Positions 17,055-26,296 of a DNA stretch of 64,000 bases are shown in pieces. Source of the stretch: Thermoanaerobacterium sp. PSU-2 (GTDB lineage Bacteria; Bacillota; Thermoanaerobacteria; Thermoanaerobacterales; Thermoanaerobacteraceae); assembly GCF_002102475.1 (NCBI RefSeq), contig NZ_MSQD01000003.1:62001-126000 (forward strand), read 5' to 3'. A program made the translations under genes and the position numbers. Below the pieces are notes generated by a model. It did no database searches, was not told the origin of the DNA, and was given only the letters and a program-made list of their open reading frames with translations. How positions within the stretch are numbered: the stretch's first letter is position 1; every line of letters begins with the position of its first letter.

Positions 17055-17618
17055 ATGAATGCTTTAATATCGTCTTTTATTCTCGTCTTTGCATCTGAAA
17101 TGGGCGACAAGTCACAGTTTATGGCTATGGCATTTGCCACATTTATAAAAGCCAGAACTGTCTTAATTAGCATATTAATCGCTGCCCTTTTAAATATGGG
17201 TATTGCAGTTTTGTTTGGCTCATTTATTACAGAGTACATACCGATAAAATACGTGAAGCTATTGGCTGCCATATCTTTTTTAATTTTTGGATTGATCACA
17301 TTAAAAAATGGCCATGAAGGACATGAAAAAATCAGAAAATCCAAATACGGTCCAGTTTTCACCATAATAAGTACATATTTTATTTCGGAATTTGGAGATA
17401 AGACACAGCTTTCGACACTAGCGCTTACTGCCACATACAAAAATCCTGTATTTGTTTTATTAGGTGCTACTGCAGGAATTTTCATAGCTGATGTCATTGG
17501 AATCGTATTGGGAGTTTATTTAGGTAAGAAATTGCCAACAAAACTTTTGCATTACATATCAGCCATCATTTTTATAATATTTGGCTTTATCACTTTGTAC
17601 GAAGCAAAAACTCTATAG
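17055..17618 (+). CDS. TMEM165/GDT1 (UPF0016) family manganese exporter
   Basis: The 187-residue, six-helix membrane protein carries the two signature ExGD(K/R)(S/T) motifs, EMGDKSQ near the N-terminus and EFGDKTQ near the middle, typical of duplicated UPF0016 cation/H+ exchangers. Bacterial members downstream of yybP-ykoY riboswitches export Mn2+. This gene lies directly behind such an aptamer, so manganese detoxification is well supported. The ATG at 17055 is 8 nt after GGAGG; a TTG directly before it is less likely. Confidence 0.92.
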   Translation: MNALISSFILVFASEMGDKSQFMAMAFATFIKARTVLISILIAALLNMGIAVLFGSFITEYIPIKYVKLLAAISFLIFGLITLKNGHEGHEKIRKSKYGPVFTIISTYFISEFGDKTQLSTLALTATYKNPVFVLLGATAGIFIADVIGIVLGVYLGKKLPTKLLHYISAIIFIIFGFITLYEAKTL

Positions 17619-17621
17619 AAA

Positions 17622-17653
17622 GCAAAATGGATACCTTTCGGTATCCATTTTGC
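17622..17653. terminator. Terminator between the manganese exporter and the cell-wall hydrolase
   Basis: A perfect 14-bp stem (17622-17635 with 17640-17653) with a TTTC loop lies just after the exporter stop, in the convergent gap. Its T tract is short on both strands. Confidence 0.7.
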
Positions 17654-17682
17654 TCCTCTTAGCCTCTCATTAACAATCATTT

Positions 17683-18507
17683 TTATCTCGCATAAGAAAA
17701 TACCATATTGCCTACTTTTAGTGCAACTGGCAACGACCAAAGCCACTGATTGGTATTGCTGTTGTCAAAGTAATAAAGTGCACCGTTTGTAGGATCTACA
17801 CCGTTTAAGGCATCCCTTGCAGCACTTATTGAGTCTGGTGTAGCAGGTAGATTTATCCATCCATTTTCAACAGGCGTAAATTGATAGTAACCGTTGCTAT
17901 CGACTTGGTATATTACGCCTTGTATTGTGTTAGGAAATATACCACTTTTTACCCTATTCACTATCACGGCACCGACAGCAACTTTAGCTTGATATGGTTC
18001 ACCACCAGCTTCCGCATTTATAAGCCTTGATAGAAGATCCAAATCAGCATTTGTGTATGAAATAACACCTCTTTGGATAGAACCTCTGTTTGCAGTTACA
18101 TCGCTTCTTATACTTGAAGAAGTTGATGGTGTACCAGACGTCGATGTTGGTATGACAAAAACTTGCCCTGGATAAATCATATCGCCTGTTAAACCATTTA
18201 CATTTTTTAAAGCATCTACAGTAGTACCATACTTCATGGCAATTAAGTATAAACTATCGCCTTTCTGGACTGTATATGTGTTGTCACTGCCAGGTACAAC
18301 TAATACTTGCCCCGGATATATTACTGTATCACTGAGATTGTTAAGCTTCATTATTTGATTGTATGTTGTGCCATAATTTAAGCCTATCTTGTATAGGCTA
18401 TCACCAGGTTTTACAGTATACGTTGCCGCAAATGCCGTCTGAGAAAATAAAAGAGCCGCTGCTAATGATGCAATGAGAGGCTTTACCTTAATACATTTTT
18501 TTAACAT
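17683..18507 (-). CDS. LysM-containing cell wall hydrolase, SleB family
   Basis: The 274-residue exported protein has a signal peptide (cleavage near AFAA, about residue 27) and two LysM repeats of about 44 residues (each from YTVxxGDSLY to IYPGQVxVxP), which bind peptidoglycan. After a Ser/Thr linker comes a C-terminal Hydrolase_2 (SleB-like) domain with LINAEAGGEPYQAKVAVGAV, whose Glu is the probable catalytic residue of the lytic transglycosylase fold. SleB-type enzymes break spore cortex or vegetative wall. Control by a c-di-AMP riboswitch argues for growth-linked wall turnover rather than germination alone. Confidence 0.9.
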   Translation of the reverse strand: MLKKCIKVKPLIASLAAALLFSQTAFAATYTVKPGDSLYKIGLNYGTTYNQIMKLNNLSDTVIYPGQVLVVPGSDNTYTVQKGDSLYLIAMKYGTTVDALKNVNGLTGDMIYPGQVFVIPTSTSGTPSTSSSIRSDVTANRGSIQRGVISYTNADLDLLSRLINAEAGGEPYQAKVAVGAVIVNRVKSGIFPNTIQGVIYQVDSNGYYQFTPVENGWINLPATPDSISAARDALNGVDPTNGALYYFDNSNTNQWLWSLPVALKVGNMVFSYAR

Positions 18508-18522
18508 AAAAATCCCCCTTTT

Positions 18523-18624
18523 GCCTCCGAGGTTAGTTGACGGGTTCGGGCAAAGGGACGCCCTACCACCTAAGTGGATTCACCCCAAAAAAAGATCCCC
18601 CGTACCCCTTTTCGGGGATTCGGC
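18523..18624 (-). promoter_or_regulatory. ydaO/yuaA cyclic di-AMP riboswitch
   Basis: Read on the minus strand the aptamer begins GCCGAATCC and continues with ACGGGGGA, GGGGTGAATCC, TAGGG, GCCCGAACCCGTCA and finishes CTAACCTCGGAGGC. These are the conserved blocks of the c-di-AMP riboswitch, in order. It ends 15 nt before the hydrolase start. In this class ligand usually turns expression off. The class is widespread before wall hydrolase and ion transport genes. Confidence 0.95.
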
Positions 18625-18637
18625 ATATTTTACTTTA

Positions 18638-18666
18638 ATTATAAGGGGAATGATTGTATATGTCCA
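18638..18666 (-). promoter_or_regulatory. Promoter of the c-di-AMP riboswitch transcript
   Basis: TGGACA (18661-18666) and TATAAT (18638-18643) are 17 bp apart on the minus strand, directly before the aptamer. Confidence 0.7.
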
Positions 18667-18692
18667 TATTAAACTGATGGGAATATAGGCAA

Positions 18693-18836
18693 TTAGTGGC
18701 ATTCACTGTAACCGCAAAATGGACAGTAAATACATCCGCTTTCAGGAACTAACTGTGCACCACAGTCAGGGCATGTATATTCTTTAGAAGAATTTTTTAC
18801 TTCCATCTGCTGATTTTTCGTCGCTTCTTTTTGCAT
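18693..18836 (-). CDS. 47-residue zinc-ribbon protein, NrdJ C-terminal-like
   Basis: The ATG at 18836 follows a clear TTGGAGGG site. The product is a hydrophilic tail of about 20 residues plus one zinc ribbon, CPDCGAQLVPESGCIYCPFC, ending GYSECH. The two Cys pairs, the spacing and the CGYSxC ending strongly resemble the C-terminal zinc ribbon of B12-dependent (class II) ribonucleotide reductase NrdJ, here as a free-standing gene. It lies 90 bp after a histidine kinase gene on the same strand. Its function is unknown. Confidence 0.7.
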   Translation of the reverse strand: MQKEATKNQQMEVKNSSKEYTCPDCGAQLVPESGCIYCPFCGYSECH

Positions 18837-18926
18837 TTTATACCCTCCAATATATAGTGAATTTATAAATATATTATACCATATATTGTGTAGTATGTCA
18901 CTAAAAATAAATAACAATCCCATATA

Positions 18927-20297
18927 TCAAATTTTCGGGATTGTTATTTTAAATTCAGATCCTTCATTTAATTTGCTTTTTACTTCAATACTCCCACCGT
19001 GCAGCTCAACAATAAGCTTTGCAATAGATAGTCCTAAGCCCATTCCACCAGTTTCTTTACTTCTTGCCTTGTCAACCCTATAAAATCTGTCAAATACATA
19101 AGGAATCTCTTCTTCAGGTATTCCAATGCCGTCGTCTTTAATTATTACGGCTACATTTTTATCTACTTCTTCTGCATAAATTTTTATATTGCCATCAATG
19201 TCTGTATATTTTAATGCATTATCAAGAATTATTCTTAATAGTTCCTTTATAAGGTTCCTATCTGCATTCACTTCCAAATTTTTATGGCAAAAAATTTCAA
19301 TGCTTTTTTCATTGAAAATCACTTTAGCATCCCTGACTATTTCTGCAATCAATTCATAAACATTAAATAATTTCTTATTTATATTAAGCGTCTTGTTATC
19401 TCCTCTTGCCAGCATCAAAAGCCTTTCAATCAATATCTCCATTTCTTGCTCTTCTTTTTTTAAAGCGCCTATAGACTCTTCCAGTACATCTTTGTTGTCT
19501 TTCCCCCACCTGTCTATAAGTTCTATATATCCTTTCAAGATAGACAAAGGTGTCCTAAGCTCATGGGAAACATTTGATATAAATGCATTCTGCCTTTTAA
19601 AATAGTCTTCCAGCCTGTCCAGCATGTCATTAAACGTAGCAGCGAGCTTAGACAGTTCATCATTATTTCCGCTAATGCTCAATCTTTTATTTAATTTTTT
19701 CTCGTCGATTGCATGAACTTCTCTCACCATATAATCAACAGGCCTTAATGCTCTACCTGTTATAAAATATCCTGCAAAAAAAGACACCAAAACTCCAATG
19801 ACATCGGAAACAGCCATCATCACAAACAAAAGCTTTAAGAAAAAATACTGATTTTTTAAATCTTCATAAACCTGAATGTAAAAAAACTTATTCCCGTAAG
19901 TATACTCTCTGTTTATATATGCTATATGCGTCTCATCTTTTTCTATTTTTGTAGGTGCATTTATATTTTTATCATATGGTATACCAATCAAATGCGGTGA
20001 AGACACGTACACAATTTTTCCATGCGAATCCACAATCTTTAAATACATATTTTCACCTATTGACGATCCGAAAAGCAAATCTTTGTCTACACTTGTTATT
20101 ATGCCATCAACTTCTTTCAGCTTTTCGACTATGACATCTGATTGATTTTGTATATCGTCAAACGCTTGATATACAAGGTAATATTTGAGACCGTATAACA
20201 CAGATGCATTAAGCACTATTAAAATAAATGAAAATATGATAGCATAAAGCAATGCAATTCTCAACTTTATTGATAATTTAAAGCTTTTAATCTTCAT
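18927..20297 (-). CDS. Sensor histidine kinase
   Basis: The 456-residue kinase has a first membrane helix at about residues 12-32 and an extracytoplasmic domain to about 150. A second helix lies at about 155-177, then HAMP. The H-box is SNVSHELRTPLSILKGYIELI, and the ATPase domain has NALKYTD, DDGIGIPEEEIPYVFDRFYRVD and GMGLGLSIAK. It overlaps the regulator gene by 11 bp. The architecture resembles ArlS/CutS-type kinases. The stimulus is unknown. Confidence 0.9.
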   Translation of the reverse strand: MKIKSFKLSIKLRIALLYAIIFSFILIVLNASVLYGLKYYLVYQAFDDIQNQSDVIVEKLKEVDGIITSVDKDLLFGSSIGENMYLKIVDSHGKIVYVSSPHLIGIPYDKNINAPTKIEKDETHIAYINREYTYGNKFFYIQVYEDLKNQYFFLKLLFVMMAVSDVIGVLVSFFAGYFITGRALRPVDYMVREVHAIDEKKLNKRLSISGNNDELSKLAATFNDMLDRLEDYFKRQNAFISNVSHELRTPLSILKGYIELIDRWGKDNKDVLEESIGALKKEEQEMEILIERLLMLARGDNKTLNINKKLFNVYELIAEIVRDAKVIFNEKSIEIFCHKNLEVNADRNLIKELLRIILDNALKYTDIDGNIKIYAEEVDKNVAVIIKDDGIGIPEEEIPYVFDRFYRVDKARSKETGGMGLGLSIAKLIVELHGGSIEVKSKLNEGSEFKITIPKI

Positions 20298-20973
20298 CTT
20301 TTTCTTTCTTTAAAGAATATCCTACACCTCTTATCGTCTGTATCAACTTATTATTAAACGGTTCATCAATTTTACTTCGCAAATACCTTATGTACACATC
20401 TACTATGTTAGTCTCACCAATATAATTGTAGCCCCATACATTCTCCAATATATTTTCCCTTGTAAGCACTATTTCAGAGTTTATAATCAAATATTTCAAA
20501 AGCTCAAACTCTTTTTTCGTCAACTCAACCTTTATTCCGTCTCTTTTTACTTCGTATGTAGACAAATCCATTGTTATGCCATCATATACCAATTTATTAG
20601 CATTTGACTTTGCATTTTTTCTAAGAGCGTTTCTTATTCTCGCCATAAGCTCTTCAATCGAAAACGGCTTAGTCAGATAATCATCAGCACCTATATCAAA
20701 CCCAAATACCTTGTCTTTTACATCATCTTTTGCGCTTAAAATTATTACAGGCGTCGATGATTTCTTTCGCAGTTCTCTCAATACTGAAAAACCATCCAAA
20801 CCGGGAAGCATCAAATCTAAGATTATCAAATCGTAATTTCCATCTAAAGCCTCTCTTAAGCCACTATTGCCGCTATATTCTAATGCCACACTATAACCTT
20901 CATGTTCAAGCTCTATCTGTAAAAACCTTGCAATTCTTTTCTCATCTTCAATTATGAGTATGCTTTCTTCCAT
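20287..20973 (-). CDS. OmpR/PhoB family response regulator
   Basis: The 228-residue regulator has a receiver domain (IEDE acidic pair, Asp in IILDLMLPG, Lys in DDYLTKPF) and a winged-helix effector ending TIRGVGYSL. The ATG at 20973 follows GGTGAT; a GTG 12 nt upstream overlaps that site. It starts only 18 bp after the aroA stop on the same strand, so it is likely co-transcribed with the aromatic amino acid genes unless a promoter lies within aroA. Confidence 0.9.
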   Translation of the reverse strand: MEESILIIEDEKRIARFLQIELEHEGYSVALEYSGNSGLREALDGNYDLIILDLMLPGLDGFSVLRELRKKSSTPVIILSAKDDVKDKVFGFDIGADDYLTKPFSIEELMARIRNALRKNAKSNANKLVYDGITMDLSTYEVKRDGIKVELTKKEFELLKYLIINSEIVLTRENILENVWGYNYIGETNIVDVYIRYLRSKIDEPFNNKLIQTIRGVGYSLKKEKDED

Positions 20974-20991
20974 TAAAATCACCAATTTTTA

Positions 20992-22263
20992 TTATAGCAC
21001 ATTAAGTACGCTATAAAAATCAGGAAATGAAATATTCACACATTCTGCATTTTTTATCTTTGTACTGCCATCAGCTTTTAGAGCAGCAATGCTTAATGAC
21101 ATAGCAACTCTATGATCGTTGTAGCTGTCAACCGTAGCACCATACAGCTTTTCTTTCCCACGAATTACCATGCCATCGTTTGTAGCTTCTATGTCGGCGC
21201 CCATTTTCTTCAATTGACTTACCATGGTGTCTATGCGATTGCTTTCTTTTACTTTTAGTTCGTCAGCATCTTTTATAACTGTAGTACCATCAGCGTAAGC
21301 TGCTGCTACGGCAATAACCGGTATCTCATCAATCAACCTCGGTATAATCTCACCACCGATCACAATTCCCTTTAGATGCGAAGATCTTACTACTATGTCC
21401 GCTACAGGTTCATTGTTTACGACTTTCTCCTCTATTATTTCAACATTGCCACCCATTTTATTCAGCACATCTATTATTCCTGTTCGCGTGTTGTTTATAT
21501 TTACATTTTTTATCAATACTTCTGAATCAGGCAATATGCTGGCTGCTACCATAAAATACGCAGCAGAAGATATGTCGCCAGGAACCAAGATTTCGCACCC
21601 ATGCAGTTTTTCCACAGGATGGCATATCACCTTATTGTCATAAGACTCAAAATTTCCGCCAAAGTAATTAAGCATAAGTTCGCTGTGGTTTCTGGACAAA
21701 TATGGTTCCTCAATTGTCGTAACGTCCTGTGCATACAAACTTGCCAGCATTATGCATGATTTTACTTGAGCACTGGAAACTTCTGTTTTGTAGTTAACCC
21801 CCTTAAGTGTATTGCCTTTTATGGTAAGAGGTGCATAATTGTCATAAACCGCTGTTATTTTCGCTCCCATCATTGATAGCGGCTGTATTATTCGTTTCAT
21901 AGGCCTTTTTCTTAAAGACTCATCACCGGTTATAGTAGATGCAAATTTCTGACCAGCTAAAATACCTGATAAAAGGCGCATCGTTGTACCAGAGTTTCCA
22001 GCATCTAAAACATCAAGGCTTTCATTCAGATACATGCCATTTCCTTTAACATATACATCATCATTAACTATTTCTATCTCCACACCTAACTTTCTCATGC
22101 AATTTATCGTCGAAAAGCAATCTTCACTTTTTAAGAAACCTTTCACAACAGTATCGCCAACAGCAATAGAGCCAAACATTATGGCTCTATGAGATATAGA
22201 TTTATCTCCAGGAACATTCACTACACCTTTTAGATGGCTTTTTTTAGAAATTTCTACCTCCAT
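20992..22263 (-). CDS. aroA: 3-phosphoshikimate 1-carboxyvinyltransferase (EPSP synthase)
   Basis: The 423-residue enzyme joins PEP to shikimate-3-phosphate. Family motifs include [13 protein letters not shown] near residue 20, [14 protein letters not shown] near 90, and YNDHRVAMS near the C-terminus. I prefer the ATG at 22263, the usual N-terminus, over a TTG at 22290 that overlaps tyrA but lacks a ribosome site. It is the fifth gene of the aroB-pheA-aroF-tyrA-aroA operon. Confidence 0.94.
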   Translation of the reverse strand: MEVEISKKSHLKGVVNVPGDKSISHRAIMFGSIAVGDTVVKGFLKSEDCFSTINCMRKLGVEIEIVNDDVYVKGNGMYLNESLDVLDAGNSGTTMRLLSGILAGQKFASTITGDESLRKRPMKRIIQPLSMMGAKITAVYDNYAPLTIKGNTLKGVNYKTEVSSAQVKSCIMLASLYAQDVTTIEEPYLSRNHSELMLNYFGGNFESYDNKVICHPVEKLHGCEILVPGDISSAAYFMVAASILPDSEVLIKNVNINNTRTGIIDVLNKMGGNVEIIEEKVVNNEPVADIVVRSSHLKGIVIGGEIIPRLIDEIPVIAVAAAYADGTTVIKDADELKVKESNRIDTMVSQLKKMGADIEATNDGMVIRGKEKLYGATVDSYNDHRVAMSLSIAALKADGSTKIKNAECVNISFPDFYSVLNVL

Positions 22264-22286
22264 AAAATATTCATTCCTTTCCAAAG

Positions 22287-23132
22287 TCAAGAAGCTATGC
22301 TTTTTCTGATTTCTCTTGCTGTATCAAAAAATTCACACAGTGACTTTATATCGTCACAATCAAGGCTAAATAAAAATTCGTTTAAAAGATTTTCATAATC
22401 TATTATCAGCCTTTTTATAACATCTTTGTTATTCAAAATAATATCCTTCCACATCTCAGTCTGGGACATCGATATTCTCGTAGAGTCTTTAAAACCGCCA
22501 GCAGCGAATCTTATAGCATCTGCGTCTTCTCTATATGCAAAATTAGTCAGAGCCGCCGATAAAATATGTGGCACATGGCTTACAATGCCTACTATCCTAT
22601 CATGTGAATAGCTATCAACAAGTATAGGATTAGCACCAATTTTTTTAATTATTTCATCGATGAAAATCTCTACCACACTGTCAGGTGTTTTTTCATCAGG
22701 AATTATAAAATAATTGCTTCCAAAAAAGAGTTCAGAACTGCTTGAAGAAAATCCACACTTTTCAGAGCCTGCCATAGGATGACCACCTATAAAGAATTTA
22801 TCTTTCGGCAATATGCCCTTTACCGCATCCATTATCGTTTTTTTTGTGCTTCCAACATCAGTTATCACACAGCCGTCTTTTAAGTGGGGAAGCATTTCTT
22901 CTATGCAATTTATGACTATTCCAACAGGAGTGCATACAAATACTACGTCTGTGTCTATTGGTTTATCAATTTCTTTTAAGCCTTCATCAATTATTCCTTC
23001 CCTTAAAGCTTCATCGATATAATCATCTTTCACGTCTACACCTATTATACCTAAATTTGTATACTTTCTTATGGCTTTCGCCAAAGAGCCACCTATAAGC
23101 CCCAATCCTATGATCGCTACTTTTTCAATCAT
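22287..23132 (-). CDS. tyrA: Prephenate dehydrogenase
   Basis: The 281-residue enzyme oxidatively decarboxylates prephenate to 4-hydroxyphenylpyruvate in tyrosine synthesis. It opens with an NAD-binding motif ([13 protein letters not shown]) and has the conserved [13 protein letters not shown] segment and [10 protein letters not shown]. No ACT or chorismate mutase domain is attached. The start overlaps the aroF stop by 4 bp. Confidence 0.94.
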   Translation of the reverse strand: MIEKVAIIGLGLIGGSLAKAIRKYTNLGIIGVDVKDDYIDEALREGIIDEGLKEIDKPIDTDVVFVCTPVGIVINCIEEMLPHLKDGCVITDVGSTKKTIMDAVKGILPKDKFFIGGHPMAGSEKCGFSSSSSELFFGSNYFIIPDEKTPDSVVEIFIDEIIKKIGANPILVDSYSHDRIVGIVSHVPHILSAALTNFAYREDADAIRFAAGGFKDSTRISMSQTEMWKDIILNNKDVIKRLIIDYENLLNEFLFSLDCDDIKSLCEFFDTAREIRKSIAS

Positions 23133-24145
23133 TTAAAATCACGTCCTACCGCATTTGCTATATCAGATATTTCTTCTGCCAAAACTCTAAATTCATCTGG
23201 CGTCAATGACTGCGCACCGTCTGATAAAGCATTTTTAGGATCAGGATGAACTTCAATTATAAGGCCATCTGCTCCGGCAGCTATTGCAGCTTTCGCCATT
23301 GGATTTACTAAAAAAGATTTTCCTGTTCCATGGCTCGGATCGACTATTATTGGCAAGTGGCTTAGTCTTTTTACAACAGGCACCGCACTTAAATCAAGGG
23401 TATTTCTCGTGTACTGCTCGAATGTCCTTATTCCTCTTTCACAAAGTATCACATTTTTGTTGCCTTCGCTTAAAATGTATTCAGCAGCATTAAGCCACTC
23501 TTCTATTGTGGCTGCAATGCCTCTCTTTAAAAGAACAGGCATATTAGACCTGCCCACTTCTTTAAGTAGCGAAAAGTTTTGCATGTTTCTCGCGCCGATT
23601 TGCAATACATCTGCATATTTGGCTACAATTTCTATAGAATAGACGTCCATAACCTCCGTAACTATTTTTAAACCTGTATGCTTTTTAGCTTCATATAACA
23701 TCTCAAGTCCTTCTCTTTCAAGTCCTTGGAAAGAATATGGAGACGTGCGGGGCTTGTATGCACCACCTCGCAAAAATTTAGCTCCAAACATCTTGACTGC
23801 TTCTGCACTTTCAAAAAGCTGCTCTTTGCTTTCAACAGCACATGGACCAGCCATTATGACTACACTTTTACCACCAACTTGGACACCGTCTACATCTACA
23901 ATTGTAGATACAGGATTAAATGTACGACTTGCAAGTTTGTAAGACTCAACTATAGGTATGACTTTCTCAACGCCTTCCATAAGCTCAACATTTTTATCTT
24001 TAAGTTTTTTCTTGTCGCCAATCACACCTATTACTACTCGTTCTTCTCCTTTAGAAATGTGGGGTTTTAAATCAAGAGATAATAAAAGATTTGACACATC
24101 AGAGATTTGCTTTTCTGTAGCACTTGGCTTCATAACAATTACCAT
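23129..24145 (-). CDS. aroF: 3-deoxy-7-phosphoheptulonate (DAHP) synthase, type I-beta
   Basis: The 338-residue enzyme condenses PEP and erythrose-4-phosphate, the first step to aromatic amino acids. An N-terminal ferredoxin-like regulatory domain of about 70 residues precedes the barrel, which has [35 protein letters not shown] and VDPSHGTGK. This regulatory domain is typical of the type I-beta class and often mediates feedback control. The ATG is behind GGAGG. It lies between pheA and tyrA. Confidence 0.95.
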   Translation of the reverse strand: MVIVMKPSATEKQISDVSNLLLSLDLKPHISKGEERVVIGVIGDKKKLKDKNVELMEGVEKVIPIVESYKLASRTFNPVSTIVDVDGVQVGGKSVVIMAGPCAVESKEQLFESAEAVKMFGAKFLRGGAYKPRTSPYSFQGLEREGLEMLYEAKKHTGLKIVTEVMDVYSIEIVAKYADVLQIGARNMQNFSLLKEVGRSNMPVLLKRGIAATIEEWLNAAEYILSEGNKNVILCERGIRTFEQYTRNTLDLSAVPVVKRLSHLPIIVDPSHGTGKSFLVNPMAKAAIAAGADGLIIEVHPDPKNALSDGAQSLTPDEFRVLAEEISDIANAVGRDFK

Positions 24146-24169
24146 TTAAAAATCCTCCATTCTACCGTT

Positions 24170-24994
24170 TTACATGTATTTAGGATATGAACCTAATACC
24201 TTTAAAAACTCCGTTTTACCCATCAACACACCTAATATTTTATTAATGCGATTATCGCATCTATGACCTTCAATGTCAACCCAAAACACGTATTCGCCCA
24301 TCTTCCTTCTGGAAGGCCTTGATTCTATCTTTGTCATATTCACATTTTCTCTGGCAAACACCTCTAATATCTTGTAAAGACTTCCCGGCTCATTTGGAAC
24401 AGAAAATATTAGAGATGTCTTGTCGTTTCCTGTGTATTCGCAATCACTTGAGGCAAGAACGACAAACCTCGTAAAATTGTTTTTCACATCTTGTATGTCT
24501 CTATCGATTATTTGCGCTCCGTAAATTTCTGCAGCCCTGGCATTACCTATTGCTGCAGCATGGGCTTTATTTTTTATTTCAGAAACAGCTTTTGCCGTAC
24601 TATCTGCAGTTACAATTTCAGCATTTGGCAAGTTTCTCCTGATATAGTCTCTACACTGAGCAAGTGCCTGTGGATGAGAGATTACAAGCTTTATTTCATC
24701 AAAGTCCAGATTTTTGTCAGCGATAAGACAATGAGATATAGGAATGACTATCTCTCTTTTTATTTTAAGCCCATCAGCATCATTTATAAGCATATCCAAT
24801 GTGACATTTACAGTGCCTTCTATAGAGTTTTCTATCGGAACTAATCCCTCATCATCTTCATTAATGCACAACATTGTAATGATATCTGGAATTGTCTTTA
24901 ATTCCTTAACGCAGTATCCTCGTTTTTGATTAATATAAAAGATAAGAGCTTGTTCAGAAAATGTGCCTTTCGGTCCAAGGTAGTAAATGTTCAT
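24170..24994 (-). CDS. pheA: Prephenate dehydratase
   Basis: The 274-residue enzyme makes phenylpyruvate from prephenate. It begins YYLGPKGTFSEQA and has the catalytic-region motifs VPIENSIEGTV and NNFTRFVVL. A C-terminal ACT domain (SLIFSVPNEPGSLYKIL, with ESRPSR) binds phenylalanine for feedback inhibition. It is monofunctional, without a chorismate mutase domain. It lies between aroB and aroF. Confidence 0.95.
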   Translation of the reverse strand: MNIYYLGPKGTFSEQALIFYINQKRGYCVKELKTIPDIITMLCINEDDEGLVPIENSIEGTVNVTLDMLINDADGLKIKREIVIPISHCLIADKNLDFDEIKLVISHPQALAQCRDYIRRNLPNAEIVTADSTAKAVSEIKNKAHAAAIGNARAAEIYGAQIIDRDIQDVKNNFTRFVVLASSDCEYTGNDKTSLIFSVPNEPGSLYKILEVFARENVNMTKIESRPSRRKMGEYVFWVDIEGHRCDNRINKILGVLMGKTEFLKVLGSYPKYM

Positions 24995-25066
24995 GCCACA
25001 CCCCCTTTAACTGTTTTCTTGATATTTTAATACTCTATTCTGCTAAAGTCAAGAAAATTTCTTTTA

Positions 25067-26137
25067 TTAGTTCAATACATTCAATATTTCATCTTCTAAA
25101 ATATCGAAGACTTCAGCATTGCCATATCCTAACGGCAGGACAAACTTTATCTTGCCTTCTCTGTTTTTCTTATCATGCTTTATGCTCTCAACTATTTCAT
25201 GCTTGTCTATATTGCCGTAATCAACAGGAAGACCGCATGAAACCAACAAATTTTTGATGCGCAAAAGATAACTTTCATCGATGTACTTTCTGTTTAAGGC
25301 GATTTTACCAGCATAATACATTCCAATTGCAACAGCTTCACCATGAATGTACTTTTTGTACCGCGTAATTGATTCTAAGGCGTGTCCTATAGTATGCCCA
25401 TAGTTTAAAATGGCTCTTATATTATTTTCTTTTTCATCTTTTGATACAACATCGCTTTTTATTTCACATGATCTTTTAATCAGATATCTCATCATATCAT
25501 CATCTAAATTTAATATTTTATCCATATTGGTTTCTAAAAAATTAAGCAATGATTCATCTTTAATTATGCCGTACTTTATTATCTCCGAAATTCCTCCTAA
25601 AACTTCCCTTCTATTTAGAGTTTTCAGTACGCTTGTATCAATGAAAACAGCCTTTGGCTGATAAAATGAGCCAACAATGTTTTTCCCCTCATCTAAATTT
25701 ACTCCAACCTTGCCTCCCACACTGCTGTCAACTTGCGCCAATAAAGTTGTCGGAATCTGTATGAAGTCTATACCCCTCATGTACAGCGCAGCTACAAGTC
25801 CGGCTATATCACCTACAACTCCTCCACCTAATGCTATCACAGAACTATCCCTCAATAATCCAAAGTCGAAACACTCCTCCAACAAATGTTTTACTGTGTC
25901 TAAATTTTTACTTTCTTCACCAGCTTTTATAACTAAGTGACTTACGGCAAAACCATCTTTCGATAAAGCGTCTTCAACGTTTTGAAGATATATGTTTGAC
26001 ACATTTGAATCAGTGATTATGATTGCCCTTCCACTTCTCAAGTGGTTTCTCAAATATAGCCCAATATCACTTAAAATTCCATTTGAGATGTAAATAGGAT
26101 ATGAATAATTTTTTAAATTTACATTGACGATTTCCAT
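25067..26137 (-). CDS. aroB: 3-dehydroquinate synthase
   Basis: The 356-residue NAD- and metal-dependent enzyme cyclises DAHP to 3-dehydroquinate. Motifs include IALGGGVVGDIAGLVAALYM, QIPTTLLAQVDSSVGGK, the metal ligands in NYGHTIGHALE, and YIHGEAVAIGM. It is the first gene of the aromatic operon, behind a GGGGG-type site. A TATAAT on the minus strand near 26190 is its likely -10. No T-box or other leader is seen. Confidence 0.95.
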   Translation of the reverse strand: MEIVNVNLKNYSYPIYISNGILSDIGLYLRNHLRSGRAIIITDSNVSNIYLQNVEDALSKDGFAVSHLVIKAGEESKNLDTVKHLLEECFDFGLLRDSSVIALGGGVVGDIAGLVAALYMRGIDFIQIPTTLLAQVDSSVGGKVGVNLDEGKNIVGSFYQPKAVFIDTSVLKTLNRREVLGGISEIIKYGIIKDESLLNFLETNMDKILNLDDDMMRYLIKRSCEIKSDVVSKDEKENNIRAILNYGHTIGHALESITRYKKYIHGEAVAIGMYYAGKIALNRKYIDESYLLRIKNLLVSCGLPVDYGNIDKHEIVESIKHDKKNREGKIKFVLPLGYGNAEVFDILEDEILNVLN

Positions 26138-26263
26138 TGGATCAACCCCCTTTAACTTTGTATCAAAATCATTATATATGCATATATTATAATAGAAAAT
26201 TAAATAAATTTAAACAGTTCTACCTCTTATAGAGGTAATTACCGATTAAAAATCGGTTTTTAA

Positions 26264-26294
26264 AAAGGCTTTACGAATAACTCGTAAAGCCTTT
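26264..26294 (-). terminator. sdaAA terminator
   Basis: A perfect 13-bp stem (26264-26276 with 26282-26294) follows the sdaAA stop and is trailed on the minus strand by a T-rich tract. Two further short hairpins (about 26250-26266 and 26221-26237) come before the aroB promoter. Confidence 0.85.
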
Positions 26295-26296
26295 CT

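Noticed and set aside
26138..26263. T-box or tryptophan leader before aroB
   Set aside because: No TGGNACCGCG-like block, specifier loop or long leader between the promoter and aroB.
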